The notes beneath the pieces are model-generated. The model was given only the letters and a program-made list of their open reading frames with translations, was not told where the DNA came from and ran no database searches. The position numbers and the translations under genes were made by a program. From Collinsella sp. AF20-14LB (GTDB lineage: Bacteria; Actinomycetota; Coriobacteriia; Coriobacteriales; Coriobacteriaceae), in contig NZ_QRWD01000002.1 of NCBI RefSeq assembly GCF_003459505.1, forward strand, positions 62,001-126,000: DNA of 64,000 nucleotides. The letters run 5' to 3'. Shown here one piece after another: positions 9,321 to 17,381 of this stretch (the stretch's first letter is position 1; every line of letters starts with the position of its first letter).

Positions 9321-10541
9321 ATGGTTGATGAGGACTTTGCCTGGCGGCTTGCGCAGGAGCTTGTGCGGATCGAAAGCTCAGACCCGGGCGCGTATGAGGA
9401 CGAGATCGAGCGCTTCATTAAGAGGCTCATTGAGCAGCAGCTGGCACAACTTGATAGTTCTGCGCTCGATGCCGTGCAGATTGAGGAGCTCGAAGTGCTG
9501 CCCGGGCGCCGCAACCTTAAAGTCACCGTGCCGGGCCAAAGCGACGAGCCGCGGCTGATCTATATCTGCCACATGGATACCGTCACCTTGGGCGATGGCT
9601 GGGACGCAGACATCGCACCGCTTGGGGCGGTTGTGCGCGACGATAAACTCTATGGCCGCGGTGCCTGCGATATGAAGGGTGGCCTGGCCTGCGCCATTGC
9701 CGCACTGGTCCATACGCTCGAACGCGTGGCGGCGGATGGCGCGCTGCCACGCCGCGGCTTTTCGCTCATCTGCTCGGTCGACGAGGAAGACTTCATGCGC
9801 GGCTCAGAGGCCGCGATCGATGCTGGCTGGGTCGGCTCGCGCGAATGGGTGCTGGACACCGAACCCACCGACGGACAGATCCAGGTGGCGCACAAGGGTC
9901 GCACGTGGTTCGAGATTGAAATGGCTGGCGTGACGGCGCATGCGAGCCAGCCTTGGAAGGGCGCGGATGCCGTCGCCGCCATGGCCGAGGTCGTGTGTTC
10001 GCTTCGTCGCGCGTTTGCGGCGCTGCCCGCGCACGATGAGCTGGGGCCTTCGACCATCACGTTTGGCCAAATCGAGGGCGGATATCGCCCCTACGTCGTA
10101 CCCGACCGCGCCAAAGTTTGGGTCGACATGCGCCTGACCCCGCCGACCGATACGGCCGCCGCAATCAATATGGTCGAGCATGCCATCGCCGTCGCCGAAG
10201 CCGCGGTCCCAGGCTGCCATGGCAGCTACACCGTGACGGGCGACCGCCCCGCCATCGAGCGCGATCCGGTCTCTCCCCTTCTAGCTGCACTCAAGTGCGC
10301 AGCAGACGATGTAACGGGCACGGATACGACCGTCGGCTTCTTTACCGGCTACACCGACACTGCCGTCATTGCCGGCAAGACGGGTAACCGTAACTGCATG
10401 AGCTATGGCCCAGGCTCGCTCGCGCTCGCCCACAAGCCCAACGAATATGTGCCCCACGCCGACATCGTTCGTTGTCAGCAGGTGCTAATCGCGCTCGCCG
10501 ATAACGTGCTCTGGGACGCGAGCGGCCAAGTTGGGGCATAA
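9321..10541 (+). CDS. M20 family metallopeptidase (ArgE/DapE type)
   Basis: 406 residues from ATG at 9321, with GAGG seven bases upstream; an earlier in-frame start lacks this. It is a zinc-dependent amidohydrolase that removes acyl or peptide groups. Zinc and catalytic motifs are in order: ICHMDTV, GRGACDMKGG, CSVDEED, and HKPNEYV near the C-terminus. A dimerisation domain (KGRTWFEIEMAGVTAHASQP) lies in the middle. The substrate cannot be told between acetylornithine, succinyl-diaminopimelate and small peptides. The next gene follows after 40 bases on the same strand, without evident functional link. Confidence 0.88.
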   Translation: MVDEDFAWRLAQELVRIESSDPGAYEDEIERFIKRLIEQQLAQLDSSALDAVQIEELEVLPGRRNLKVTVPGQSDEPRLIYICHMDTVTLGDGWDADIAPLGAVVRDDKLYGRGACDMKGGLACAIAALVHTLERVAADGALPRRGFSLICSVDEEDFMRGSEAAIDAGWVGSREWVLDTEPTDGQIQVAHKGRTWFEIEMAGVTAHASQPWKGADAVAAMAEVVCSLRRAFAALPAHDELGPSTITFGQIEGGYRPYVVPDRAKVWVDMRLTPPTDTAAAINMVEHAIAVAEAAVPGCHGSYTVTGDRPAIERDPVSPLLAALKCAADDVTGTDTTVGFFTGYTDTAVIAGKTGNRNCMSYGPGSLALAHKPNEYVPHADIVRCQQVLIALADNVLWDASGQVGA

Positions 10542-10581
10542 TAAGCCGCGAACAAACCGACTCGTGCGTTAGGACCGCCCC

Positions 10582-11271
10582 ATGAAAGCACTTCCGTTTC
10601 CCTGCATCCGCCCGGCTCAGGACCGCGTGCTCGAGGCACTGCCTGCAATGGGCAGCATCCTGAGCGGCAACGATGCTCTGCGCGGAGCCATTGCCGATGG
10701 TCTGATGCTCAAGGATCCAGGCGCGGCGTATTACGTGTACGAATGCTCGGGTGAGCCGGGACGCGTGACGGGTGTCGTGGCGATTTGCCCGGTTAACGTG
10801 CTGACGGGCGGCGACGAGGCTGCCGCCGAGAGCATCGACGCACTCGCCACCGCGCGCGCGATCGCCGAGCTCAAGGTGCAGCCGCGCCCCGTGTCGCTCG
10901 CCTACGAGGCGTCGCCCGTCATGGATATCATTTTGAGCGCTGCCAAAGAGGGCGCATCGCTCTACGCCGTCACCGATCCCGCGGGCGTCACACATCGCGT
11001 GTGGGAGGTCAAGCGCGAGGACGCCGTTGCCGCCATCCGTGCCATGCTCGATCAGGCGCCCGACCCGGTGTTCGCCGGTGACTCCGCCTATGTCGCCGCA
11101 CTGGCTGGGGCATCGCAGATTCTGGCCGACGAGGCCCGCGCTGCCGGCGCCTACTCTGGCAAAGAGCCGTTCAACTTTGCTGTAGCCGTGCTGTTCCCCG
11201 CCGCGCAGGTCAGCGGCAGCGCGCCGCAGGTTCCGACGGGTCTGCTCACTCACCAGGTCTCACGGTTCTAG
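10582..11271 (+). CDS. DUF1015-like protein, short form
   Basis: 229 residues. The start MKALPFPCIRPAQDRV matches the opening of DUF1015 proteins (MKALPFPxIRP). The later segments YYVYECSG, GVVAICPVNVLTGGDEAA and VHRVWEV-like THRVWEVKRED follow the family order. Typical members are about 400 residues, so this one lacks a large part, including the stretch usually following the N-terminal strand. It could be a truncated or lineage-specific short form. The family has no settled biochemical role. A terminator follows the stop. Confidence 0.6.
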   Translation: MKALPFPCIRPAQDRVLEALPAMGSILSGNDALRGAIADGLMLKDPGAAYYVYECSGEPGRVTGVVAICPVNVLTGGDEAAAESIDALATARAIAELKVQPRPVSLAYEASPVMDIILSAAKEGASLYAVTDPAGVTHRVWEVKREDAVAAIRAMLDQAPDPVFAGDSAYVAALAGASQILADEARAAGAYSGKEPFNFAVAVLFPAAQVSGSAPQVPTGLLTHQVSRF

Positions 11272-11317
11272 CGAACTCAAACGCTAAGCTGGAAAACCCA
11301 GCATCCAAACAAACAAG

Positions 11318-11356
11318 GGGCGGAGATGCAGCAAACGCATGCACCTCCGCCCTTTT
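11318..11356. terminator. Terminator between convergent genes
   Basis: GGGCGGAG.TGC at 11318-11329 pairs with GCACCTCCGCCC at 11341-11352 with one mismatch, then TTTT. It lies between the DUF1015-like gene and the convergent phosphatase gene. Confidence 0.8.
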
Positions 11357-11400
11357 CGCATCAAACAATTACGCCGGTAAACCGGGCCGCAACGTCAGCG

Positions 11401-12036
11401 TTATCCACGCTGCGGACCTGCCGCCGCCACGAGCGGCTCTAGCCCCAGCTCGCGCGCGTAGTCTTCCTGCGTAAAGACTTCGACCAGTTCAAACGTATCG
11501 GCCGCATCGTCAAACGCAAAATGCAGCACTGAGCAGTTGCCCGGCACGCGTTCGCGCTCGTCAGCCGCCGCGCCCCGCACGTGGTCCAAAAACTCCTTGA
11601 TAGCTGAGCCATGACTTACCGCGAGCACGCACGTATGGTCCGGACGCTGCATAAGATCGGTCAGCGTCGCCACCATGCGCGTGCGCACCTGGATCTGGCC
11701 CTCGCCGCCAAACTGCCGATAGAAGTCGCGCCACGGGCGCTCGGGCATAAGCATCACGCGCTCGGCCTCAAAGTCGCCAAAGAACCACTCACGCAGGCCG
11801 TCCAGGCGCTCGTACGCCAAGCCCGGCCACAAGTTGGCGATAGTCTGCTCGGTGCGATGAAGCGTAGAGGTGTAGGCATGATCGGGCTCAATGCCGCGCG
11901 CACGTAAAAACATGCCGGCGCGCGCCGCCTGGTCGCAACCCAACTGCGTAAGCGGCGAGTCACTCCACCCCTGAATGATACGCTTAAGGTTGAATATCGT
12001 CTGTCCATGACGGACCAGATACAGATCTTTATTCAT
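11401..12036 (-). CDS. Histidine phosphatase family protein (downstream copy)
   Basis: 211 residues from ATG at 12036, after AAAGGA. The phosphohistidine motif RHGQT is in LYLVRHGQTIFN, with the second histidine in AVSHGSAIKEF and the acid pair in LREWFFGDFE. These enzymes hydrolyse phosphate esters through a phospho-His intermediate. This copy is a tandem paralogue of the gene immediately upstream (17 bases apart), sharing QGW-x-DSPLT and the SHGSA block, with a longer C-terminus. The substrate is unknown; cobalamin phosphate, sugar phosphate and broad activities all occur in the family. Confidence 0.88.
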   Translation of the reverse strand: MNKDLYLVRHGQTIFNLKRIIQGWSDSPLTQLGCDQAARAGMFLRARGIEPDHAYTSTLHRTEQTIANLWPGLAYERLDGLREWFFGDFEAERVMLMPERPWRDFYRQFGGEGQIQVRTRMVATLTDLMQRPDHTCVLAVSHGSAIKEFLDHVRGAAADERERVPGNCSVLHFAFDDAADTFELVEVFTQEDYARELGLEPLVAAAGPQRG

Positions 12037-12053
12037 AGGGGTCCTTTCGTTCG

Positions 12054-12596
12054 TTACCAACCCAAGAGCGAAAACGCCCCGTCGCAATAGCCAAAATGAA
12101 GCACGGCACCGTTGTCGGGCAGCTCTCCCCCGCCAGTCACATACTCAAGAAACTCCTGGCAGGCTGAGCCGTGGGAAACCGCCAGCACGCAGTCGTGCTG
12201 CGGCCGGGCCATAATACGGGACAGCGCCGCGACCATGCGCGACTGAAGCTGCACTTCCGACTCGCCGCCAAAGGCCACCGGATAATCGCCCCAGGGCTGC
12301 GGCGGCATCTCGCGATTTGATGTGCCCTCCAGCGAGCCAAAATGCCACTCACGCAGGTCATCGACCAGCTCAATGGAACGGCCCTCGCCAACGATAAGCT
12401 CGGCCGTATGCCGCGCCCGGCCCAACGGCGAGGAATACACATGATCAAAGGCCACGCCACGCGCCGCAAACGCCGTACGCGCCGTCAGCGCCTGCTCGCG
12501 CCCGCGCGCCGTAAGCGGCGAATCGTGCCAGCCCTGCAAAATGCTCTGCACATTGAGCTCAGTCTGCCCATGCCGCACCAAATACAGATCTGCCAC
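12054..12596 (-). CDS. Histidine phosphatase family protein (upstream copy)
   Basis: 180 residues beginning MADLYLVRHGQTELN. It has the RHG active site, LREWHFGSLEG acid motif and AVSHGSACQEFLEY. It is the paralogue of the gene 17 bases downstream; the pair probably arose by tandem duplication and is co-transcribed. The C-terminus is about 30 residues shorter than its neighbour. A GGGGACAGGC palindrome lies just upstream of its start. Confidence 0.88.
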   Translation of the reverse strand: MADLYLVRHGQTELNVQSILQGWHDSPLTARGREQALTARTAFAARGVAFDHVYSSPLGRARHTAELIVGEGRSIELVDDLREWHFGSLEGTSNREMPPQPWGDYPVAFGGESEVQLQSRMVAALSRIMARPQHDCVLAVSHGSACQEFLEYVTGGGELPDNGAVLHFGYCDGAFSLLGW

Positions 12597-12611
12597 ACGC
12601 CCTCCCCTCGT

Positions 12612-12646
12612 ACCACCACAAAGGGGACAGGCACCTTTGTGGTGGT
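12612..12646. repeat. REP-like palindrome, copy 1
   Basis: ACCACCACAAAGG at 12612-12624 is perfectly repeated in reverse at 12634-12646 around the nine-base loop GGACAGGCA. A near-identical copy is at 25187. The GGGGACAGGC core resembles REP elements moved by REP-associated tyrosine transposases. Confidence 0.75.
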
Positions 12647-12678
12647 TTACCGTCTGATCACGCCGCGGTGACGCTCAG

Positions 12679-13350
12679 CTACACCAGCACGTCGGCGAGC
12701 GAACGCTTGGGTACGTGGTGCACCTGTGCCTCGTCGCGCCAATAATTGATGGAGCCATCGGGGTTGGAATCGATCGCATCGATCACCTGTATCTCGGCCG
12801 GAACGCCAAAGGCCATGATCAGCTTGAGCTCATACTTGTCGTTATCGAGCCCCATGGCATCGATCGCATGGGGCGTAAAGGCCTTGAACATGCAGGCTGC
12901 CACCTCGGGCGTAGCGCTGCGGGCGGCGAGCATCATCGTCTGCGCGGCAATGCCCGTGTCGACCTCGGTAATGGGAGCGGCAGGCTTGCCCGGAACGGCG
13001 CGCTCAGCCAGAATCGCGATGTAGCCGGTCGGGCGCTCGCCCTCGGCAGGACCCGGCCAATCCTTGAGCGCACCGGCCCATGCAAGCTCGTCAAATACAC
13101 GCGCGCAGTCCTCTGCACCGCTTACCGCATGAAAACGCAGACGCTGAGCATTGGCACCGCAGGGAGCCAGGTGCGCCAGTTCCGCCAGCTCGAGCAAAAA
13201 CTCGCGCGGCACGCGCATGGACTCGTCAAAGCGACGGCACGTACGGGCACGACGGACCAGCGCATCAAACGCTTCCAGACCGAGCTTTTCGCAGCCCTGC
13301 TTTGCCATCGATTCTGCGCTTACCGGCGCTGCGGGAACTGCTTCGTTCAT
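12679..13350 (-). CDS. Nitroreductase family protein
   Basis: 223 residues from ATG at 13350 (MNEAVPAAPVSAESM); the open frame continues upstream but without better start support. The FMN-binding start RRARTCRRFDESMRVP and the helical stretch LAPCGANAQRLRFH are typical of nitroreductases, flavoenzymes that reduce nitro groups, quinones or flavins with NAD(P)H. The C-terminal GVPAEIQVIDAID matches the family's last strand. The NYWRDEAQVHHVPKRSL tail is common in anaerobe members. Flanking genes do not indicate a substrate. Confidence 0.88.
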   Translation of the reverse strand: MNEAVPAAPVSAESMAKQGCEKLGLEAFDALVRRARTCRRFDESMRVPREFLLELAELAHLAPCGANAQRLRFHAVSGAEDCARVFDELAWAGALKDWPGPAEGERPTGYIAILAERAVPGKPAAPITEVDTGIAAQTMMLAARSATPEVAACMFKAFTPHAIDAMGLDNDKYELKLIMAFGVPAEIQVIDAIDSNPDGSINYWRDEAQVHHVPKRSLADVLV

Positions 13351-13585
13351 AGGGACCCCCAATTCAAGCCAATTGTCTTTAGGAAAATCTAACCTAAAAC
13401 GTAGGCAATAACGAACAGGGCTGCAATGTTCTACACCTGTTGAATAGAAAATCGCGACGTGGGGAACAACGGAAACAATTCGGGACCTTTGGGTTACGTT
13501 TCGCCCTCCCCGACCCATACGCCAGCGCCTTTAAGCGATACTGGTTGTAACGATCAAGGCTTACGCCGCACGGAAAGGAGACATT

Positions 13586-14188
13586 ATGGGCATCTTTAAG
13601 AACGATGACCAAAAATCGAGCCAGTTTGGATTTGACGAGAAAAGCATGGCGGGCAAAGCCGTCAAGGCCGTACGCTGGATCTACGCCATCACGGGCGTCT
13701 TAGCACTCATTGCTGGTATCGCGCTGCTTTTTGCACCCGCCAAGTCCCTCGTCTTTTTGACGACCGTCCTGGGTTTTTACTTTGTAATCACTGCTGCCAT
13801 CAGACTGTTCACTGCCATTTTTGAGCCGCTGCTGCCCACCGGCTGGCGCGTGACGAGCATCATCTCCAACCTACTCATTATCTTGGGCGGCGTCATAATC
13901 CTGCGCAACCAGGCCTTCTCGACCGCGACGCTCACCACGATGGTGGTTATCGTGGCCGGCTTTGGCTGGATTGTCGAAGGTGTCATGTCCATTCTGGAGT
14001 CCGAGCTTTCGTCCAACCGCGCCCTCGCCATCCTGAGCGGCGCACTTTCCATCATCGCCGGCATGTTCGTGTTTATCTATCCGCTGTGGTCGGCCAAGAT
14101 GCTCGTCATCTTTAGCGGCGCCGCGCTGCTGGTGTTTGGCGTAACGCTGATAGTTCGCGCTATTCAATTTGGCAAACTGGTGCACTAG
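13586..14188 (+). CDS. DUF308/HdeD-like membrane protein
   Basis: 200 residues. After a polar N-terminus (about 25 residues) there are six hydrophobic segments in three pairs, for example WIYAITGVLALIAGIALLF and ALAILSGALSIIAGMFVFIY. This three-fold repeat is typical of the DUF308/HdeD family. HdeD in enteric bacteria is linked to acid tolerance; most members have no known role. AAGGAGA precedes the ATG. The next gene starts directly after its stop. Confidence 0.88.
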   Translation: MGIFKNDDQKSSQFGFDEKSMAGKAVKAVRWIYAITGVLALIAGIALLFAPAKSLVFLTTVLGFYFVITAAIRLFTAIFEPLLPTGWRVTSIISNLLIILGGVIILRNQAFSTATLTTMVVIVAGFGWIVEGVMSILESELSSNRALAILSGALSIIAGMFVFIYPLWSAKMLVIFSGAALLVFGVTLIVRAIQFGKLVH

Positions 14189-14671
14189 ATGCCGCGAACG
14201 CTCTTTATTGATGCCGACGCCTGCCCGGTCACGCGCGAGTCGATTGACTGCGCGCGGCGGGCGGGCGTCGCCGTTGTTATCGCCGGCAACAGCACGCAAA
14301 ACCTGGAACGGCACATTCGCCGCGACGACCCGCGCGATGCCGAGCACGCGCGACGCGGCTTTTGGGTCACGACGCTCGACGTGAGCGTGGGCGCCGACAG
14401 CGCCGACTTTGCCATTGTCGAACGCCTGCAGGCGGGCGACGTGGTCGTGACGCAGGACATTGGCTTGGCGAGCATGGTGCTCGGGCGCGATGCCGCCGCT
14501 ATCGGTGTGCGCGGGCGCGTCTACGACAAAGCAACCATCGACATGCAGCTGTTTATTCGCCACGAGGAAAAGAAGGTACGCCGCGCCGGCGGACGCACTC
14601 GCGGTCCGGCAGCATTTACCAGCGAAGACCGCGCCCGCTTTAAACGCAACCTCACCGAGTTGCTGCACTAA
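14189..14671 (+). CDS. YaiI/YqxD family (UPF0178) protein
   Basis: 160 residues. The opening LFIDADACPV and the later VVTQDIGLASMVL and GRVYDKATIDM are the conserved UPF0178 blocks, which resemble a PIN-like nuclease fold with clustered aspartates (D at positions near 6 and 8, and in TQD). The family's function is not established. Its ATG starts one base after the stop of the HdeD-like gene, so the two are co-transcribed. A terminator follows. Confidence 0.9.
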   Translation: MPRTLFIDADACPVTRESIDCARRAGVAVVIAGNSTQNLERHIRRDDPRDAEHARRGFWVTTLDVSVGADSADFAIVERLQAGDVVVTQDIGLASMVLGRDAAAIGVRGRVYDKATIDMQLFIRHEEKKVRRAGGRTRGPAAFTSEDRARFKRNLTELLH

Positions 14672-14673
14672 CC

Positions 14674-14717
14674 AAGGTAGATTTTTGAGACATGCCTAAT
14701 AATCTACCTTTTTGTTT
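14674..14717 (+). terminator. Terminator after the UPF0178 gene
   Basis: AAGGTAGATT at 14674-14683 pairs with AATCTACCTT at 14701-14710, followed by TTTGTTTT. Confidence 0.85.
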
Positions 14718-14803
14718 TGCCGATTGACGCGCATCCAACGCCCAGGTCATGGCGGTGGAATTTATGGCATGTCCTAGTTTTACGGCATGCCCCAAACATC
14801 CAC

Positions 14804-15892
14804 TTAGAACCCAAAGGCGGAAAGGATAAGGCCCCAGCCAGCGCCGATGACGTACATCATGATCAGGAACACGACATTTTCGCGGGCGCTGCGGTTGGTG
14901 CGGAACAGCACCAGATAACCCACGCCGGCGGAAATGAGCGTGCCGGCGAGCATCGGCGCCAGTTGCAGCGCGCCTTCCAGATACAGCTGTGTAATGACCA
15001 CGCTCGCCGAGCAATTGGGAATCAGCCCGACAAGCGCCGAACCCAGGACAGCGAGTATCTCGTTGCCGCGCAGGAACTGCTCGATCGCGGACTCGCCGAA
15101 CGTCTCGAGCACGGCAACCAGAATCAGCGTCACCAGAAAAATGAATACCGAGACCTGCACGGTGTGCGAGATCGCGCTGCGGATGATCGACAGGACAGGC
15201 GTCCCTTCGTGGGAGTGGGAGTGACCGTGACCATCATGGTGTTCATGTTCGCCCTCATGACCGTGATCGTGGCCATGTCCGTATTCGTGCTCGTCCTCGT
15301 CTTCATCGCAACCGCAATGGTCGCGCTCGCACAACTCGTGGATGTGGTCGGCGCTCACGCCCGCCTCGGCCACCTCGTCGATGATGTCACCGCCAGTGTG
15401 GTCGTCGTGCGCGCAATTCACGTGGGCCGGGTTGGCCGCGGTTCCCAGCACGGTGCGGCGAATCGCCGCATGCGCGCGAGCGTTACGACGCAGGCCGCGA
15501 ATGGCGGCGTCCACGATAAAGCCCGTGACCAGCGCGATCAGTGCCTTCGAAGCCAAAAGCATCGCCATGGTCTGCACGGGCACCTGCTCGGCGAGCAACA
15601 GCGGCAGCATCTCATCGGAGGTCGAAAGGAACACCGCCACCAACGTGCCCAAGGTCACGACACGACCGGCGTACAGTGTGGCCGCCATTGCCGAAAAGCC
15701 GCACTGCGGCACCATGCCCAGCAGCGAGCCAACCACGGGACCCGTGGCGCCGGCGCGCTTGATGGCCCCGTTAACGCGGTCGCCCGCGACGTGCTCCAAG
15801 GTCTCGAGGGCCAGATACGTCACCAACAAAAACGGCACCAGCGACAGCGTGTCCTTGCCGGCGTCGAGCAAAATATCAATCAGCAAATCCAT
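14804..15892 (-). CDS. Putative metal efflux permease with His-rich loop (ArsP_2/PF11449 type)
   Basis: 362 residues with about ten hydrophobic segments in two halves. Each half carries a related motif, VPQCGFSA near 61-68 and IPNCSASVV in the second half, so the protein looks internally duplicated. The halves are joined by a cytosolic or periplasmic loop (about 157-229) packed with His, Asp and Glu (EHEYGHGHDHGHEGEHEHHD), a likely metal-binding buffer. This matches the 10-TM putative manganese/heavy-metal exporters. The true substrate is not proven. A CCTAG-N7-CTAGG palindrome upstream could be a metal-regulator site. Confidence 0.8.
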   Translation of the reverse strand: MDLLIDILLDAGKDTLSLVPFLLVTYLALETLEHVAGDRVNGAIKRAGATGPVVGSLLGMVPQCGFSAMAATLYAGRVVTLGTLVAVFLSTSDEMLPLLLAEQVPVQTMAMLLASKALIALVTGFIVDAAIRGLRRNARAHAAIRRTVLGTAANPAHVNCAHDDHTGGDIIDEVAEAGVSADHIHELCERDHCGCDEDEDEHEYGHGHDHGHEGEHEHHDGHGHSHSHEGTPVLSIIRSAISHTVQVSVFIFLVTLILVAVLETFGESAIEQFLRGNEILAVLGSALVGLIPNCSASVVITQLYLEGALQLAPMLAGTLISAGVGYLVLFRTNRSARENVVFLIMMYVIGAGWGLILSAFGF

Positions 15893-15935
15893 GAAGGATG
15901 GAACCTTTCGTGTCTTTCGGCAGCATTGTAAAAGT

Positions 15936-15952
15936 CCTAGCGGTCAACTAGG
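15936..15952 (-). promoter_or_regulatory. Possible operator upstream of the metal permease
   Basis: CCTAG at 15936-15940 and CTAGG at 15948-15952 form an inverted repeat about 45 bases before the permease start. Its half-sites resemble those bound by DtxR-type regulators, one of which is encoded at 21.9 kb. Binding is speculative. Confidence 0.25.
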
Positions 15953-16063
15953 GTATTGTAGTTGTCCCGGGCGCGGTGCCAATAGTTGCCCATGGTAAAC
16001 TATCATCTCGCCACAACTCAGTAACCCCGAGCCGCGCGACGCGGCCCGTCCAAGGAGCAGCCT

Positions 16064-17032
16064 ATGAACGTTTCGCAAGCACTCGAATACGAACGCCAAC
16101 CGTTTATCCCTATGTTTATCTATGGCGATCACGGCGCCATGGAGTCCGAGCGCCAGAAGGGCGAAGAGGCCCTCAAGGTGCTCGAGACCGAGTACTTTAC
16201 CGCCGAGGGCGACCCCGGCTTCGACTTTGCCACCGTGCGCGACCTGGCCGACCGCAACCGCGACCTGTGCGACCAGATTGGCGAGGCACGCCTGCGCAAC
16301 GTGACGCCCGCGACGCTTTCGCGCGGCCTGTCCGATGCTGACACCTGCGCCGCCATCGGCAAGATGCAAAAGCGCACTGCCGCGTCCGTTATGCGCGAAA
16401 TCCGCGGCGACCGCGACGCGCTCGGCGTGGCCTACGCCCGCAAGCCCATCCAGGGCACCGTGCTCGGTATCGACATCGAGACCACCGGCCGTGCACCCGA
16501 GCGCGGCTATATCATCAACGTGGGCTGGGAGATCATGGAGCTCACCAGCGACGCCGTCCCGCATGACGCCGAGGCACACTACTGCGGCCTGCCCGACATC
16601 TACCGCGGCGAAGATGTGCCGCTGTCGAATATCCACCACATTACCTGGGACGACATCGACGGCAAAACGCCCTTCCGCGAGAACAAGGAGCTGCAAAAGC
16701 AGCTGCTCAAGCTTATGAAGAAGTACCCGTACATGGCGCATAACGCCGCCTTTGAGGACAGCTGGTTCAAGATTCACCTGGACGGTTATGCCGAGGCACG
16801 CCGCGCGGGTAAGATCATCGTCATCGACTCGCGCCAGATCTGCCGCAGCCTGGACGCCGACGTGCGCTCGCTCCCCCGCGAGTCCGCCCCCGCCGCGCTC
16901 GAGAACTGGGCACGCCGTCGCGGCACCCTCGCGCCCGACGCCAACGAGCAGCATCTGGGTCTGGACGACACCGACCTCATGCTCCGCACGGTACAGGCCG
17001 AGTTCAACCTCAAGAACCTATTCGCGAAATAG
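16064..17032 (+). CDS. DnaQ-like 3'-5' exonuclease
   Basis: 322 residues from ATG at 16064 after AAGGAGC. The C-terminal two-thirds is a DEDD exonuclease domain: D137-x-E139 in LGIDIETTGRAP, HHITWDDIDG, the third aspartate in MAHNAAFEDSWF, and HLGLDDTDLML near residue 302. The last motif keeps the H-x(4)-D spacing of the DEDDh group. The first 125 residues are charged and helical, without a match I know, and may bind a partner or nucleic acid. Such proteins serve in DNA proofreading, repair or RNA turnover; which one is unknown. Confidence 0.85.
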   Translation: MNVSQALEYERQPFIPMFIYGDHGAMESERQKGEEALKVLETEYFTAEGDPGFDFATVRDLADRNRDLCDQIGEARLRNVTPATLSRGLSDADTCAAIGKMQKRTAASVMREIRGDRDALGVAYARKPIQGTVLGIDIETTGRAPERGYIINVGWEIMELTSDAVPHDAEAHYCGLPDIYRGEDVPLSNIHHITWDDIDGKTPFRENKELQKQLLKLMKKYPYMAHNAAFEDSWFKIHLDGYAEARRAGKIIVIDSRQICRSLDADVRSLPRESAPAALENWARRRGTLAPDANEQHLGLDDTDLMLRTVQAEFNLKNLFAK

Positions 17033-17035
17033 CAA

Positions 17036-17381
17036 CGCCTGCGACAAACACTACTTGCTCACGAGCGGCCTCGCAGCGGGAAACACCGCAGCGGGGCCGC
17101 CCTACGTTCCACAGATAGATCTGCCATCACAAATTCTGAACCCTCATTTTGAACGATTTCGGCCAATTCCCGACACGTAATTCGTTGTCGGATGGTGATG
17201 CATCGATATCAAATGTGCAGCAATTGAGTTTTTATATGCTATAGCTAAGCTGCGATAACATTGATTTTAGGCGTGCCCACCCATAATTGCGTCAAGCTTT
17301 TGGACAGCATTTGGTTAGGCCCCTAAAACGACTTTCCCACTCAGCGCCATCAATACGGCATTAGCTGACACGATATATACC
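17036..17381. other. Intergenic stretch with a weak hairpin
   Basis: GCGGCC at 17065-17070 and GGCCGC at 17095-17100 bracket a GC-rich hairpin that may end the exonuclease transcript, but no T-run follows. The remainder is AT-richer than the genes. TATATA at 17374-17379 lies only two bases before the ATG at 17382, with no ribosome site, which would suit a leaderless message. I see no gene here. Confidence 0.4.

Noticed and set aside
15893..16063. A manganese (yybP-ykoY) riboswitch before the metal permease
   Set aside because: The conserved GGGGAGUA and AUUUG-type loops are absent; only a short palindrome is present.
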